Shown here: piece by piece, positions 8,635 through 16,979 of the stretch
Numbering within the stretch: position 1 is the stretch's first letter
Layout: every line of letters begins with the position of its first letter
Source: Bacteroidetes oral taxon 274 str. F0058
Lineage (GTDB): Bacteria > Bacteroidota > Bacteroidia > Bacteroidales > Paludibacteraceae
DNA length: 64,000 bases
Assembly: GCA_000163695.1 (NCBI GenBank)
Contig: GG774889.1
Span: 380,243 to 444,242, forward strand
Reading direction: 5' to 3'
Translations under genes and position numbers: made by a program
The notes under the pieces: model-generated
The model's input: only the letters and a program-made list of their open reading frames with translations
Database searches by the model: none
Told to the model about the DNA's origin: nothing

Positions 8635-10146
8635 TCATCGAGCGTCATTCTCTATACGCCTTATCTCTTTTGTAAGGCGTTGAGTCTCTTGTATAAGTGT
8701 TTTGAGCTGATTTTCGGCATCTTGTATGGAGCGTCCCAATGCTTCTTTTGTCTTTTTGTCGGTCTCTTGGGCGTATTTGACACGATTGTTCGCCAAGTCG
8801 GTCTTTGTCTTTTCTATCGTTGCCTCTATATTTTGTAGCTCTCTAAACTTATGCAGCCCCTCTTCTGTTCGGAAGTCTGTGTATTTGCTGTAATAAGTTG
8901 TGCCTTTTACTATGAATGTAAAATCTTTAGTCTGCTCTATACGAATGTCTTTTTTATCTGAGGTATGTGAGACGTTGCAGCTGCTAAAAATTTTATTTAT
9001 CTTTTCCCGAAATTTGCTTTTGGTCTCTTCGTCGGGGTAAAATACTATCTCAGAGGGTTTTTTGTCCGATTTTGTCATCAACGAATCGAACATAGGATTG
9101 TGCGGTGGCGAAAGCAGAAAAGCATATACGGCAATCTTGCCATCGGGTAAGTATCTGTCGGATGCAAAGTAGCCGAACCCCGTTCCTGCCCCCGGTGCTT
9201 CCAATTGGTTCATAACCATCAGATAGTCGTTGAATGGCGAATTGAAGGGCATTCCAAGTGCACGAGGAGTTCGATATTCTCCTTCCGAGTCGGGGTGCGA
9301 CAGGAACATATCGTATCCTCCGAGGCTCTCTTCACTATTGTCTGACGAAAAGTACAACAGCCTATGGTTCTCATAATGAGGAAATATAGCGTAGCACTCG
9401 TTATATTTGGTATTGATTTTTCCCTGTATCGGTTCGGGGCGGCTCCATCCCGATAGATACTTATTGCTTAGAAAAATGTCAAATCCGTTGTCTCCGTTTG
9501 GTTTGGATATTATTCGACTGTCTCCTTTGCCTGTGGTGTATGTGAATTCTTTGAGTTTGCTCCCTGTACTGTCGTAAGTGGCAGATAGGTAGCCGATTGT
9601 GTTGTTCTGCGGATATACCCTCAAAAAATCTTTTTTGTCGATTACCACCGTGTCTATTATTGTCGTAGAATACGGATTCCGCTGATATTCAGCCAACATG
9701 CGTTGCCCTCGTTGTGCCCTTGTCAGTAAATCTGCCACTGTGTCCGACTTTTTGAATTGGTTCAGGTCGGGGCGTTTAGCCATAGCCTCCAATACTTCGA
9801 CTGCTTGCGAAAAACGGTACGACAAGAAATATGTCTGGGCAAGTAGAAAATTGGCGTTTTCTATTGCCCCCAATCCCGTTTTATTGGTTTTGAAGTTGCT
9901 TTTGGCGGCTGACTTCAGATACGGGATAGCCTTTTCGTAATCTCGGTTAAAGTAATGTGTCAGACCTATAAAGTAATTGCCTTCGGCACTGTTTTTCTTC
10001 TTGCGTAAAACATTTTCGAATACCGAGAGGGCTTGTTTGCGGTTGCCTGCCAACAGATGTTTCACGCCGCCCGCTATCGACTGGCTGATAGCCATTTGCG
10101 ACGAAATTACTAAAAGTGTGATTGCCAATATTTTTTTCATTATCAA
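8635..10146 (-). CDS. exported TPR and PD40-repeat protein
   Basis: 503 residues with a cleavable-looking signal peptide ('ILAITLLVISSQMAIS'). Residues ~25-140 are tetratricopeptide-like ('GNYFIGLTHYFNRDYEKAIPYLKSA' is one repeat). Residues ~165-350 have PD40/WD40-like propeller motifs ('LLYFSSDNSEESLGGYDMF'; 'GTGFGYFASDRY'). The last ~75 residues are a charged coiled coil. The arrangement recalls the N-terminal parts of T9SS periplasmic protein PorE, but no OmpA domain is present, so the function is unknown. The in-frame ATG at 10140 is an equally possible start. rnz lies 21 bp upstream on the same strand. Confidence 0.8.
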   Translation of the reverse strand: MIMKKILAITLLVISSQMAISQSIAGGVKHLLAGNRKQALSVFENVLRKKKNSAEGNYFIGLTHYFNRDYEKAIPYLKSAAKSNFKTNKTGLGAIENANFLLAQTYFLSYRFSQAVEVLEAMAKRPDLNQFKKSDTVADLLTRAQRGQRMLAEYQRNPYSTTIIDTVVIDKKDFLRVYPQNNTIGYLSATYDSTGSKLKEFTYTTGKGDSRIISKPNGDNGFDIFLSNKYLSGWSRPEPIQGKINTKYNECYAIFPHYENHRLLYFSSDNSEESLGGYDMFLSHPDSEGEYRTPRALGMPFNSPFNDYLMVMNQLEAPGAGTGFGYFASDRYLPDGKIAVYAFLLSPPHNPMFDSLMTKSDKKPSEIVFYPDEETKSKFREKINKIFSSCNVSHTSDKKDIRIEQTKDFTFIVKGTTYYSKYTDFRTEEGLHKFRELQNIEATIEKTKTDLANNRVKYAQETDKKTKEALGRSIQDAENQLKTLIQETQRLTKEIRRIENDAR

Positions 10147-10167
10147 GTTGTTAAATTATTGTTCTAA

Positions 10168-11082
10168 TTAAAGTTCGAATATCAATCCGTCTTCTGCCAA
10201 CACCGTGTTTTCGAATACGCTCCGAGCTTCGTCGAGGAATGGCTTATGTTGTCGATAGCGGGCGGAGTAGTGTCCGATGACAAGTTTTTTCACCTTTGCC
10301 TTTTTGGCTATTTGTGCTGCCTGTATCGCTGTGGAATGCAGTGTCTCTTTGGCTCTCCGGTGGTCTTGTTCCAGAAATGTAGCCTCGTGAAACAAACAGT
10401 CTACCCCCTCTATCTGCGGGATAATACTTTCTGTGTACAGAGTATCGGATATATATGCGTATCTGCGGGGGACGTCTGCGGGAGTTGTCAGTCTTTCGTT
10501 TTTCACCACGAATCCGTCTTTGTCCACAAAATCGGCTCCCTGCTTGATGGCTTTAAGCTCTCGTATCGGTATATCGAAAGCCTCTATCATCTGTTTTATC
10601 AGATGCCGCTCGCCTTGTCGTTCTTCGAATAAAAATCCGCAAGTAGGTACTCTGTGTTTCAAGGGAATAGTGCTTACTGTCAGGGCTTTGTCCTCGTATA
10701 CGATTTCTTTTTTTTTCGGATTTATATCGTGGAATATCACCTCGAACGAGTCGTCGTCGGTAAAGTAGTCGAGTGTGGGTAATAAGATGTTTTTCAGGTC
10801 TTTGTACGCATATATGGAGAGCGGTTCGCTTCTGCCGAGCATTGCCATAGTGGATATAAGTCCAGCAAGACCGATACAATGGTCTGAATGTAAGTGAGAT
10901 ATGAAGATGTTATTCAGCCTCGATACATTTACTTTGTACTGCCCCATTTTTATCTGAGTCCCTTCGCCGCAGTCAATCATATAGCGTCTGCCCCGCAGTT
11001 CTAACACCTGAGAGGCGTGAAAATTGTCTTTGGTCGGCAGAGCCGAGCCACTACCCAAGATGGTAACTCTGAACGGTTCCAC
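10168..11082 (-). CDS. rnz: ribonuclease Z
   Basis: 304 residues. This metallo-beta-lactamase-fold enzyme cleaves tRNA precursors at the 3' end. The zinc motif HLHSDH is at residues 63-68 ('IFISHLHSDHCIGLAGL'). Later ligands are visible in 'RYAYISDTLYTESI', 'LFHEATFLEQDHRRAKETLHSTA' and 'KLVIGHYSARY'. The opening 'VTILGSGSALPT' is typical. The gene sits between the SPOR lipoprotein gene (36 bp upstream) and the TPR/PD40 gene, all on the minus strand, and may be one transcript from the box at 11656-11663. Confidence 0.95.
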   Translation of the reverse strand: MEPFRVTILGSGSALPTKDNFHASQVLELRGRRYMIDCGEGTQIKMGQYKVNVSRLNNIFISHLHSDHCIGLAGLISTMAMLGRSEPLSIYAYKDLKNILLPTLDYFTDDDSFEVIFHDINPKKKEIVYEDKALTVSTIPLKHRVPTCGFLFEERQGERHLIKQMIEAFDIPIRELKAIKQGADFVDKDGFVVKNERLTTPADVPRRYAYISDTLYTESIIPQIEGVDCLFHEATFLEQDHRRAKETLHSTAIQAAQIAKKAKVKKLVIGHYSARYRQHKPFLDEARSVFENTVLAEDGLIFEL

Positions 11083-11117
11083 GAGGTATATAGGTCAATA
11101 TCTTATTTTACAGACGG

Positions 11118-11540
11118 TTATTTCTCTTGTATGAGCACCCAAGCATCGGGGAATCTGTCTACTATCTCCGAAATTTTCTCTTTTGCCTGTTCGTATGTTT
11201 TGTACGAAATCAATATAACGCGAAACATACCTTTTTCATTTACTACGATAATCGGGTTGTAGTCGGGCATTTGAGCATTTTTCAGGTTGATAGCATTCTG
11301 ACGGTTGGAGAAACTACCTATAACCACATTGAAAACGCTGATTCTGCTTGCATCGTCATCGAAGTCGAGCCTGAATTTCTCTTGACGTACGTTTTGCTGT
11401 GCTGTCTCTGTCTGCTCGGTCTTTGGCTTTTGGTTCTTAGATTTCACCACTTTGTACGGGCCTGCGGTTCTTGGTACCGAACACGAAATCAAAAATGCTG
11501 ATAAACAAAATGTTATAGCTAAAAAAAATTGTCTGTTCAT
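11118..11540 (-). CDS. SPOR-domain lipoprotein
   Basis: 140 residues. The lipoprotein signal ends in 'LISC' (C20). A basic, glutamine-rich linker (residues ~30-55) leads to a C-terminal SPOR domain of about 75 residues: 'FNVVIGSFSNRQNAINLKN' and 'RVILISYKTYEQAKEKI'. SPOR domains bind peptidoglycan stripped of stem peptides at division sites, so it is probably an outer-membrane lipoprotein attached to septal wall. Confidence 0.88.
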   Translation of the reverse strand: MNRQFFLAITFCLSAFLISCSVPRTAGPYKVVKSKNQKPKTEQTETAQQNVRQEKFRLDFDDDASRISVFNVVIGSFSNRQNAINLKNAQMPDYNPIIVVNEKGMFRVILISYKTYEQAKEKISEIVDRFPDAWVLIQEK

Positions 11541-11655
11541 ATAATAAAGTTTATGAGATGAATATTCTGAAATTTATTTTTATCTTTTTTTAACACTATT
11601 TGTTGTCTCTCTCGAAAATATGATGAATCCTATATTTTTCGTGGGATACGATGTG

Positions 11656-11663
11656 CAAAGTTA
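11656..11663 (-). promoter_or_regulatory. promoter -7 box (TAACTTTG) for the SPOR-rnz run
   Basis: TAACTTTG on the minus strand lies about 115 bp upstream of the SPOR lipoprotein start, within a very AT-rich intergenic region. It is divergent from the box at 11726-11733. Confidence 0.55.
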
Positions 11664-11725
11664 TAATTTTTTTGAAAAAAAAGCGATTTTTTTTTTAAAG
11701 ATTAATATAAGTTAATTTTTTTGTT

Positions 11726-11733
11726 TAAATTTG
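11726..11733 (+). promoter_or_regulatory. promoter -7 box (TAAATTTG) of the GH16-like gene
   Basis: TAAATTTG followed by CA fits TAnnTTTG. The leader to the ATG at 11800 is about 60 nt. Confidence 0.6.
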
Positions 11734-11799
11734 CACATTCAATATTTCATAAAGAAAAAGAGACATTAGATTAGTTATTCATCTGTAAATGATAAAATT

Positions 11800-13116
11800 A
11801 TGAATTTATTTTTCAAAAGACTCTTTGGTATCTTAGAGAATACCAATAAAATGGAACAACGAGACGATAAGTTGTTTGCGGAATTTATTAATTATAAACG
11901 GTTTGAGAGATCTGATGATTACGCCGAATATAAGCGGCTATTTGAAATTGTAAAATCTGCCGACTTCAAGACGAAGCGAAATCAAATACAAGCCCGTAAA
12001 TACAAAGATACACAAGAATATCGTGATTTACAGCAGTTTGAAGAGCTAAATAGAAATGCGGATATCAAGTTTTATTACCAGACTCTCAAAAGTCCGGAGT
12101 TGGCTGATTACCTTGCTTTTAAGCAGACACCCGATTATTACAAGTTGAGCGACCCTATTGCTTTGCAACAATCGCCTCATTTGCAAAAATATAAAGATTT
12201 CGAAAATTCGAGAGAATACACCAATTATGTCAGATTCCACAATACTTCTGCCATTCAGGAGTACGAACGCCTGAAAGCCAAGATATCGACACCCGAATTT
12301 CAGTCGAAAAACGAATTCTGGCAAAATGCAGACCGTTGGGCTCTCTCTGACGACCAGGCGCTGGAACGTCGTTTCAACGAAATAGCCAATTCGCCCGATG
12401 CCAGACACTTCTTTGCAACCAATCCGCGTAAGTTCAAAAGGATAGATAATCTGGAACGCTATATAAAGGATACTTTCGAATATAGGAGTCTCGAAGATAG
12501 CCCGTGGAAAGCAGGTTATCACTACGACAATCCGCACGTAAAGTCGGTCGTATCCTATATGGACGAGCGTCAGGCAAATACGGGAGGTAAAAACACTACC
12601 GTAGGTAACGGTATGATTATCACTACCAGAAGGCAAAATTGCAGAGCAGTAGCGTGGGATACTTCTAAGGGATTTGTAGAAAGAGACTTCGAGTTCACCT
12701 CCGACGTCGTAAACGGATACAATCTTGCAAAAGAAGAGTACTGCGGTATCAGAGTGAAGATGCGCTGTACGGGTAATGTCAATCACGCTTTTTGGTTGAC
12801 TTCGGGCAGCAAATTGCCGCATATCAACGTAGCTCTGATAAAAGGCAAGACGATAGAAGTAGGCGTACACGATGCTCGTGGGGACTACTATTATACCACC
12901 GTTACAGGCATCAACCCCTCGAAATACTACATTTATTCCATATATCAGAAAAACGGATATCTGATATGGAGAATCAATAATATCGAGGTATTCAGAACCA
13001 GAAATATAATAGCGGAACTCAGATTCTCGCCCTGTTTCAGTTCGTTCATACCCGCCGATAAGGTAGATGCTACCGAAGGACAGTTGGATATAGCTTGGGT
13101 AGAGGTGTATAAATAA
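11800..13116 (+). CDS. cytoplasmic protein with YxxF-type repeats and a GH16/ConA-like C-terminal fold
   Basis: 438 residues with no signal peptide. Residues ~25-175 are a chain of short, similar charged segments such as 'YKRFERSDDYAEYKRL', 'KYKDTQEYRDLQQFEEL', 'LAFKQTPDYYKL' and 'KYKDFENSREYTNYVRF', probably helical repeats. Residues ~230-438 look like a concanavalin/GH16-type beta sandwich: 'GMIITTRRQNCRAVAWDTSKGF', 'YCGIRVKMRCTGNVNHAFWLTSG', and a final 'LDIAWVEVYK'. The GH16 catalytic ExDxxE signature is not visible, so it may bind rather than cut glycans. I recall similar proteins in Bacteroides, of unknown role. It has its own promoter. Confidence 0.75.
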   Translation: MNLFFKRLFGILENTNKMEQRDDKLFAEFINYKRFERSDDYAEYKRLFEIVKSADFKTKRNQIQARKYKDTQEYRDLQQFEELNRNADIKFYYQTLKSPELADYLAFKQTPDYYKLSDPIALQQSPHLQKYKDFENSREYTNYVRFHNTSAIQEYERLKAKISTPEFQSKNEFWQNADRWALSDDQALERRFNEIANSPDARHFFATNPRKFKRIDNLERYIKDTFEYRSLEDSPWKAGYHYDNPHVKSVVSYMDERQANTGGKNTTVGNGMIITTRRQNCRAVAWDTSKGFVERDFEFTSDVVNGYNLAKEEYCGIRVKMRCTGNVNHAFWLTSGSKLPHINVALIKGKTIEVGVHDARGDYYYTTVTGINPSKYYIYSIYQKNGYLIWRINNIEVFRTRNIIAELRFSPCFSSFIPADKVDATEGQLDIAWVEVYK

Positions 13117-13154
13117 ATATTTTATGCAAGTTGCCCGACATTGGTTCGAGAAAG

Positions 13155-13571
13155 ATGAAATTAATTTTATCGTTAGGCAGCAACATAGGAGATAAAGAGA
13201 ATAATATAAGAAGAGCGGTAGCTCTGATAAACGATAAGGTAGGTTCGGTCGTAAAGATGTCAAGTCTTTATCGCTCCGAACCTGTCGGTTTTGTCTCAGA
13301 CAACCGGTTTGTAAATGTCGTTGTGGAAGTATGCACCAAACTGCCCGTATATCGTGTGCTGAAAGTTACGCAAAAGATAGAGAAGGCGTTGGGGCGTACG
13401 CAAAAGTCTAAGAATGGGGTATATCGGGATAGGATTATAGATATAGATATAATTTTTTATTCGAATTACTCTACCCGTAGCTCGAAGCTGACTGTGCCAC
13501 ATCCGCATTTTAGAGAGCGGGAGTTTGTAATGATGCCGCTTTTGGAAATAAATCCACAATACAAACATTAA
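13155..13571 (+). CDS. folK: 2-amino-4-hydroxy-6-hydroxymethyldihydropteridine pyrophosphokinase
   Basis: 138 residues from the ATG at 13155. HPPK transfers pyrophosphate from ATP to the pterin in folate synthesis. 'LILSLGSNIGDKENNIRRAV' is the opening signature, 'SSLYRSEPVGF' follows, and 'YRDRIIDIDIIFY' carries the two metal-binding aspartates; 'VPHPHFREREFVMMPLLEI' is the closing motif. A TTG at 13131 would add eight residues before the conserved start and is unlikely to be used. Confidence 0.94.
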   Translation: MKLILSLGSNIGDKENNIRRAVALINDKVGSVVKMSSLYRSEPVGFVSDNRFVNVVVEVCTKLPVYRVLKVTQKIEKALGRTQKSKNGVYRDRIIDIDIIFYSNYSTRSSKLTVPHPHFREREFVMMPLLEINPQYKH

Positions 13572-13588
13572 GTATCGATTAAATTTAT

Positions 13589-13596
13589 TACCTTTG
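13589..13596 (+). promoter_or_regulatory. promoter -7 box (TACCTTTG) of the endonuclease-PAS-mutAB run
   Basis: TACCTTTG, 29 bp before the ATG at 13625 and just after folK. It is the only convincing promoter before mutA, so the four following genes may share it. Confidence 0.65.
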
Positions 13597-13624
13597 CGAG
13601 TTGTAATTTTGGCGAATACAATAT

Positions 13625-14716
13625 ATGAAGAGATTTAATATACTACTTGTGTATGTATGTCTGTCCGTTCTTGCGTGGACGGGCGAACCTACCGACTATT
13701 ACCTGAATGCCGACAACAAGGCGGGTAATATGTTGCGAGCAGCTCTGACAGCCATTATAGAGAATCATACTGATGTCGGCTACGGCGGGCTTTACGATGT
13801 TTATGTTACAGCCGATAATCTCGACGGTAAAGTCTGGGATATGTACTCTACTTGTAGTTTTAACCATAAAACGGATAAGTGTGGCGGTAGTATTCCGAGT
13901 ATTTGTGCGTGTTACAACCGCGAGCACTCCATACCGCAAAGTTGGTTTGGCAGTAAAACCCCGATGAAATCCGATGCTTTCCACATATACCCTACCGACG
14001 GTAAGGTAAATGCACACAGAGAAAACTTTCCCTACGGCGAATGCAGCGGCGGAGCTAAGCTCGACGATAAAGAGCGGGGCAGGTTGGGGGCTTCTACGTT
14101 TGCCGGTTACAACGGCACCGTTTTCGAGCCTGATGATGAGTATAAGGGCGACTTTGCCAGAACGTACTTCTATATGGCGATACGTTATTCGGGCATAAGT
14201 TTCAATCAGGATAAGCAAAATTACGGTAAGGTGTGTTTTACGTACGATGCCTCGGCAACGCCTAAGACGGACTTGACGGCATATTCGATTAGTCTGTTTC
14301 TGAAATGGCACAGAAACGACCCTGTGTCTGCGAAAGAGACAACCCGCAACGATGCCGTTTACACATATCAGCACAACCGCAATCCGTTCATAGACCATCC
14401 GGAGCTTGCCGAATATATATGGGGCAATAAAAAGGGAGAGGTCTGGACTGTCGCCGCCTCGGGGACAGATATGCCCAATGCAGATGATTGTACGGTATAT
14501 CCTATCCCTGCCAAAGACCGTATAATGGTAAATATTGCAGGGTACAGCTCCGAGTTTGACTATGAGATACACAACCTATCGGCTATGTCGGTAGCCTCCG
14601 GTAGTGCCTCTTCGGGTAACCCGATAGATGTTTCTGCTTTGACCGAAGGGTTTTATCTGTTACTTATAAAGACGAACAATTGTCTGATTGTGAAGAAAAT
14701 AGCTATTGTAAAATAA
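13625..14716 (+). CDS. secreted endonuclease I with T9SS sorting domain
   Basis: 363 residues. A signal peptide (residues 1-19) is followed by an EndA/NucM-type nuclease domain: 'ICACYNREHSIPQSWFG', with catalytic H101, then 'DAFHIYPTDGKVNAHRENFPYGEC' and 'ARTYFYMAIRYS'. This domain cuts DNA or RNA non-specifically with one metal ion. The last ~70 residues ('CTVYPIPAKDRIMVNIAG' to 'EGFYLLLIKTNN...KKIAIVK') are a type A T9SS C-terminal sorting domain, so the enzyme is exported and cell-anchored or released. It probably scavenges extracellular nucleic acid. Fourteen bp separate it from the PAS gene. Confidence 0.92.
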   Translation: MKRFNILLVYVCLSVLAWTGEPTDYYLNADNKAGNMLRAALTAIIENHTDVGYGGLYDVYVTADNLDGKVWDMYSTCSFNHKTDKCGGSIPSICACYNREHSIPQSWFGSKTPMKSDAFHIYPTDGKVNAHRENFPYGECSGGAKLDDKERGRLGASTFAGYNGTVFEPDDEYKGDFARTYFYMAIRYSGISFNQDKQNYGKVCFTYDASATPKTDLTAYSISLFLKWHRNDPVSAKETTRNDAVYTYQHNRNPFIDHPELAEYIWGNKKGEVWTVAASGTDMPNADDCTVYPIPAKDRIMVNIAGYSSEFDYEIHNLSAMSVASGSASSGNPIDVSALTEGFYLLLIKTNNCLIVKKIAIVK

Positions 14717-14729
14717 ATAGATAAAATAA

Positions 14730-15056
14730 ATGAATAATCCGTTCATAGAATATCAGTGTGTGAGTATAACTATTTGTGATACAGAGGCAATAGTTGTATA
14801 TCAGAACGATATTTCTAAAAAGACTTTCGGTAGTGTCGTGGGGCGTTCGCTCTTCGACTGCCACCCACCAAAGGCTGCCGAAAAGATACGCCATTTGCTT
14901 GCCAACGACGGTACCAACGCTTATACCATCAGCAAAAAGGGACTAAAAAAACTTATTTATCAAACCACGTGGAAAGACGAAAGCGGGCAGATACAGGGAC
15001 TTATAGAGTATTCTATGGTTATCCCCGAAGAGATGCCGCACTATGTAAGAATATAA
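14730..15056 (+). CDS. stand-alone PAS-domain protein
   Basis: 108 residues consisting almost only of one PAS domain. 'CVSITICDTEAIVVYQND', 'KTFGSVVGRSLFDCHPPKAAEKI' and 'LIYQTTWKDESGQIQGLIEYSMV' give the usual PAS strands. The 'DCHPP' segment resembles the PAS domain at the end of DUF438 proteins, where the Cys-His may bind a cofactor. No output domain is attached, so it must act through a partner. It lies 14 bp after the endonuclease gene and 20 bp before mutA, so it probably shares the mutA transcript. Binding heme or another metabolite is only a guess. Confidence 0.8.
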   Translation: MNNPFIEYQCVSITICDTEAIVVYQNDISKKTFGSVVGRSLFDCHPPKAAEKIRHLLANDGTNAYTISKKGLKKLIYQTTWKDESGQIQGLIEYSMVIPEEMPHYVRI

Positions 15057-15075
15057 ATTTGTAAAAATATATACT

Positions 15076-16917
15076 ATGGCAGAAAAAAAATTAAACATTT
15101 TGGCAGATTTCCCTGCTATCTCTACCGAAGAGTGGATGGCAAAAATCAATACCGACTTAAAAGGTGCCGATTTTGCGAAGAAACTCGTTTGGAAATCGCC
15201 CGAGGGTTTCGATGTTTACCCTTTCTATCGTTTGGAAAACATAGAAGGCTGGCAGACACTCAATTCCGCTCCGGGCAAGTTCCCCTACATCAGAGGCACT
15301 AAGGAGGACAACGATTGGTTTGTTCGTCAAGAAATCGTAGTAGAAGACGGTGCAAAAGCGAACAAAGAGGCGCTGGAAATACTCGAAGAAGGAATTAATT
15401 CGCTGGGCTTCAGGATTGAGAAAGACAAACTCTCGGCACGGCTCATCGAAGACCTGCTCGATGGCATACAGGCAGATGCGATAGAACTGAACTTCAATAT
15501 CTGTGCCAAAAGAGCAAAAGAGCTGACCAAGATTTTGGTCGATTATTTCCAGACAAACAAATACGATTTGTCGAAGCTGGAAGGCTCTATAAACTTCGAC
15601 CCCATCAACAGAATGTTGGTAAAAGGTACGAAACACGACCTCGACTTCATAGTCGAATACATTGTGCCGCTCGTGAAAGAAGCCGAGCAGTTGCCACAAT
15701 ATCGTGTGGTAAACGTAAACGCCGTATCGCTGAGCGATGCAGGAGCCTATATCGTGCAAGAACTCGGTTATGCATTGGCTTGGGGCGAACAATATCTGAA
15801 TATAATGACAGACAACGGCATAGACGTAGATACCGCTGCCAAATCGATTAAATTCAACTTTGGCGTCGGCGGCAACTATTTTATGGAAATAGCCAAATTC
15901 CGTGCCGCCCGTCTGCTCTGGGCTAAGATAGTAGAGGCATACAAACCAAAATGCGACTGTGCCGCCAAGATGAGGGTACACGCGCGTACTTCACTGTTCA
16001 ATATGACTGTATTCGATGCACACGTCAATCTGTTGCGTTCGCAGACGGAGGCTATGAGTGCCGTTATAGCAGGTGTAGACTCGCTTACCGTAACGCCGTT
16101 TGATGCTACGTACGAAACTCCCGACAAGTTTGCCGAGAGAATAGCCAAAAACCAACAGTTGCTGCTCAAAGAAGAGTCGAACTTCGACAAGGTCGTAGAC
16201 GTATCGGGAGGTTCTTATTATGTAGAAACTCTTACAGAGAAAATAGCCGAAGAGGCTTGGAAGGTATTTTTGCAGACCGAAGAAAAGGGCTTCCTCAACC
16301 TTGTCATAGAAGGAGCCGTGCAAGACGAGATACGTGCAATATCCGATGCCCGTCTGAAAAAAATATCGTCTCGCAGAGAGATATTGCTCGGTACCAACCA
16401 GTTCCCCAACTTCAACGAAACGGCTCACGAAAAGATAAAAATTACAGCCGAAGCTTGTGAGCACGGCGAGCTGAAAACTCTGCCGCATCTGAGAGCTGCC
16501 CAGCAGTTCGAGGCGTTGCGTCTGGCGACGGAGAAAGCTCCGCACCGCCCGAAAGCGTTTATGCTCACTATCGGTAACTTGGCTATGCGTCTGGCAAGAG
16601 CACAGTTCTCGTGCAACTTCTTTGCTTGTGCAGGCTACGAGGTGATAGACAATTTGGGTTTCAACACGATAGAAGAGGGTGTCGAAGCTGCACGTAAAGC
16701 AGGTGCCGACATCATCGTATTATGCTCGTCGGACGACGAATACGCTACGCTTGCTCCTGAGGCATTCAAGGCTATCGGAGGCAAACAGATATTTGTTGTG
16801 GCGGGAGCTCCGGCTTGTATGGAAGACTTGCAGAAGGTCGGTATAGACAACTTTATTAATGTGAAGACTAATGTTTTGGAAGCACTGACAATGTACAGCT
16901 CCAAATTAGGTATTTAA
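15076..16917 (+). CDS. mutA: methylmalonyl-CoA mutase small (beta) subunit
   Basis: 613 residues. It forms the heterodimer with MutB that interconverts succinyl-CoA and methylmalonyl-CoA. The TIM-barrel half is recognisable ('FNFGVGGNYFMEIAKFRAARLLWAKIV', 'ARTSLFNMTVFDAHVNLLRSQTEAMSAVIAG', 'VSGGSYYVETLTEKIAEEAW'). The C-terminal cobalamin-like domain is present but lacks the DxHxxG motif ('LARAQFSCNFFACAGYEVIDN'), as expected for the non-catalytic subunit. mutB follows after 62 bp. No meaB chaperone or epimerase gene is in the window. Confidence 0.95.
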   Translation: MAEKKLNILADFPAISTEEWMAKINTDLKGADFAKKLVWKSPEGFDVYPFYRLENIEGWQTLNSAPGKFPYIRGTKEDNDWFVRQEIVVEDGAKANKEALEILEEGINSLGFRIEKDKLSARLIEDLLDGIQADAIELNFNICAKRAKELTKILVDYFQTNKYDLSKLEGSINFDPINRMLVKGTKHDLDFIVEYIVPLVKEAEQLPQYRVVNVNAVSLSDAGAYIVQELGYALAWGEQYLNIMTDNGIDVDTAAKSIKFNFGVGGNYFMEIAKFRAARLLWAKIVEAYKPKCDCAAKMRVHARTSLFNMTVFDAHVNLLRSQTEAMSAVIAGVDSLTVTPFDATYETPDKFAERIAKNQQLLLKEESNFDKVVDVSGGSYYVETLTEKIAEEAWKVFLQTEEKGFLNLVIEGAVQDEIRAISDARLKKISSRREILLGTNQFPNFNETAHEKIKITAEACEHGELKTLPHLRAAQQFEALRLATEKAPHRPKAFMLTIGNLAMRLARAQFSCNFFACAGYEVIDNLGFNTIEEGVEAARKAGADIIVLCSSDDEYATLAPEAFKAIGGKQIFVVAGAPACMEDLQKVGIDNFINVKTNVLEALTMYSSKLGI

Positions 16918-16979
16918 TTTTCTCGCAAAATAAAATAGTGAGAATCATTCATTAAAATAAAATCTAAAAAACAGATAAA

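Noticed and set aside
12046..13263. 405-codon minus-strand ORF opposite the GH16-like gene and folK
   Set aside because: It runs through two plus-strand genes with clear protein families or fold features. Its translation has no recognisable domain.
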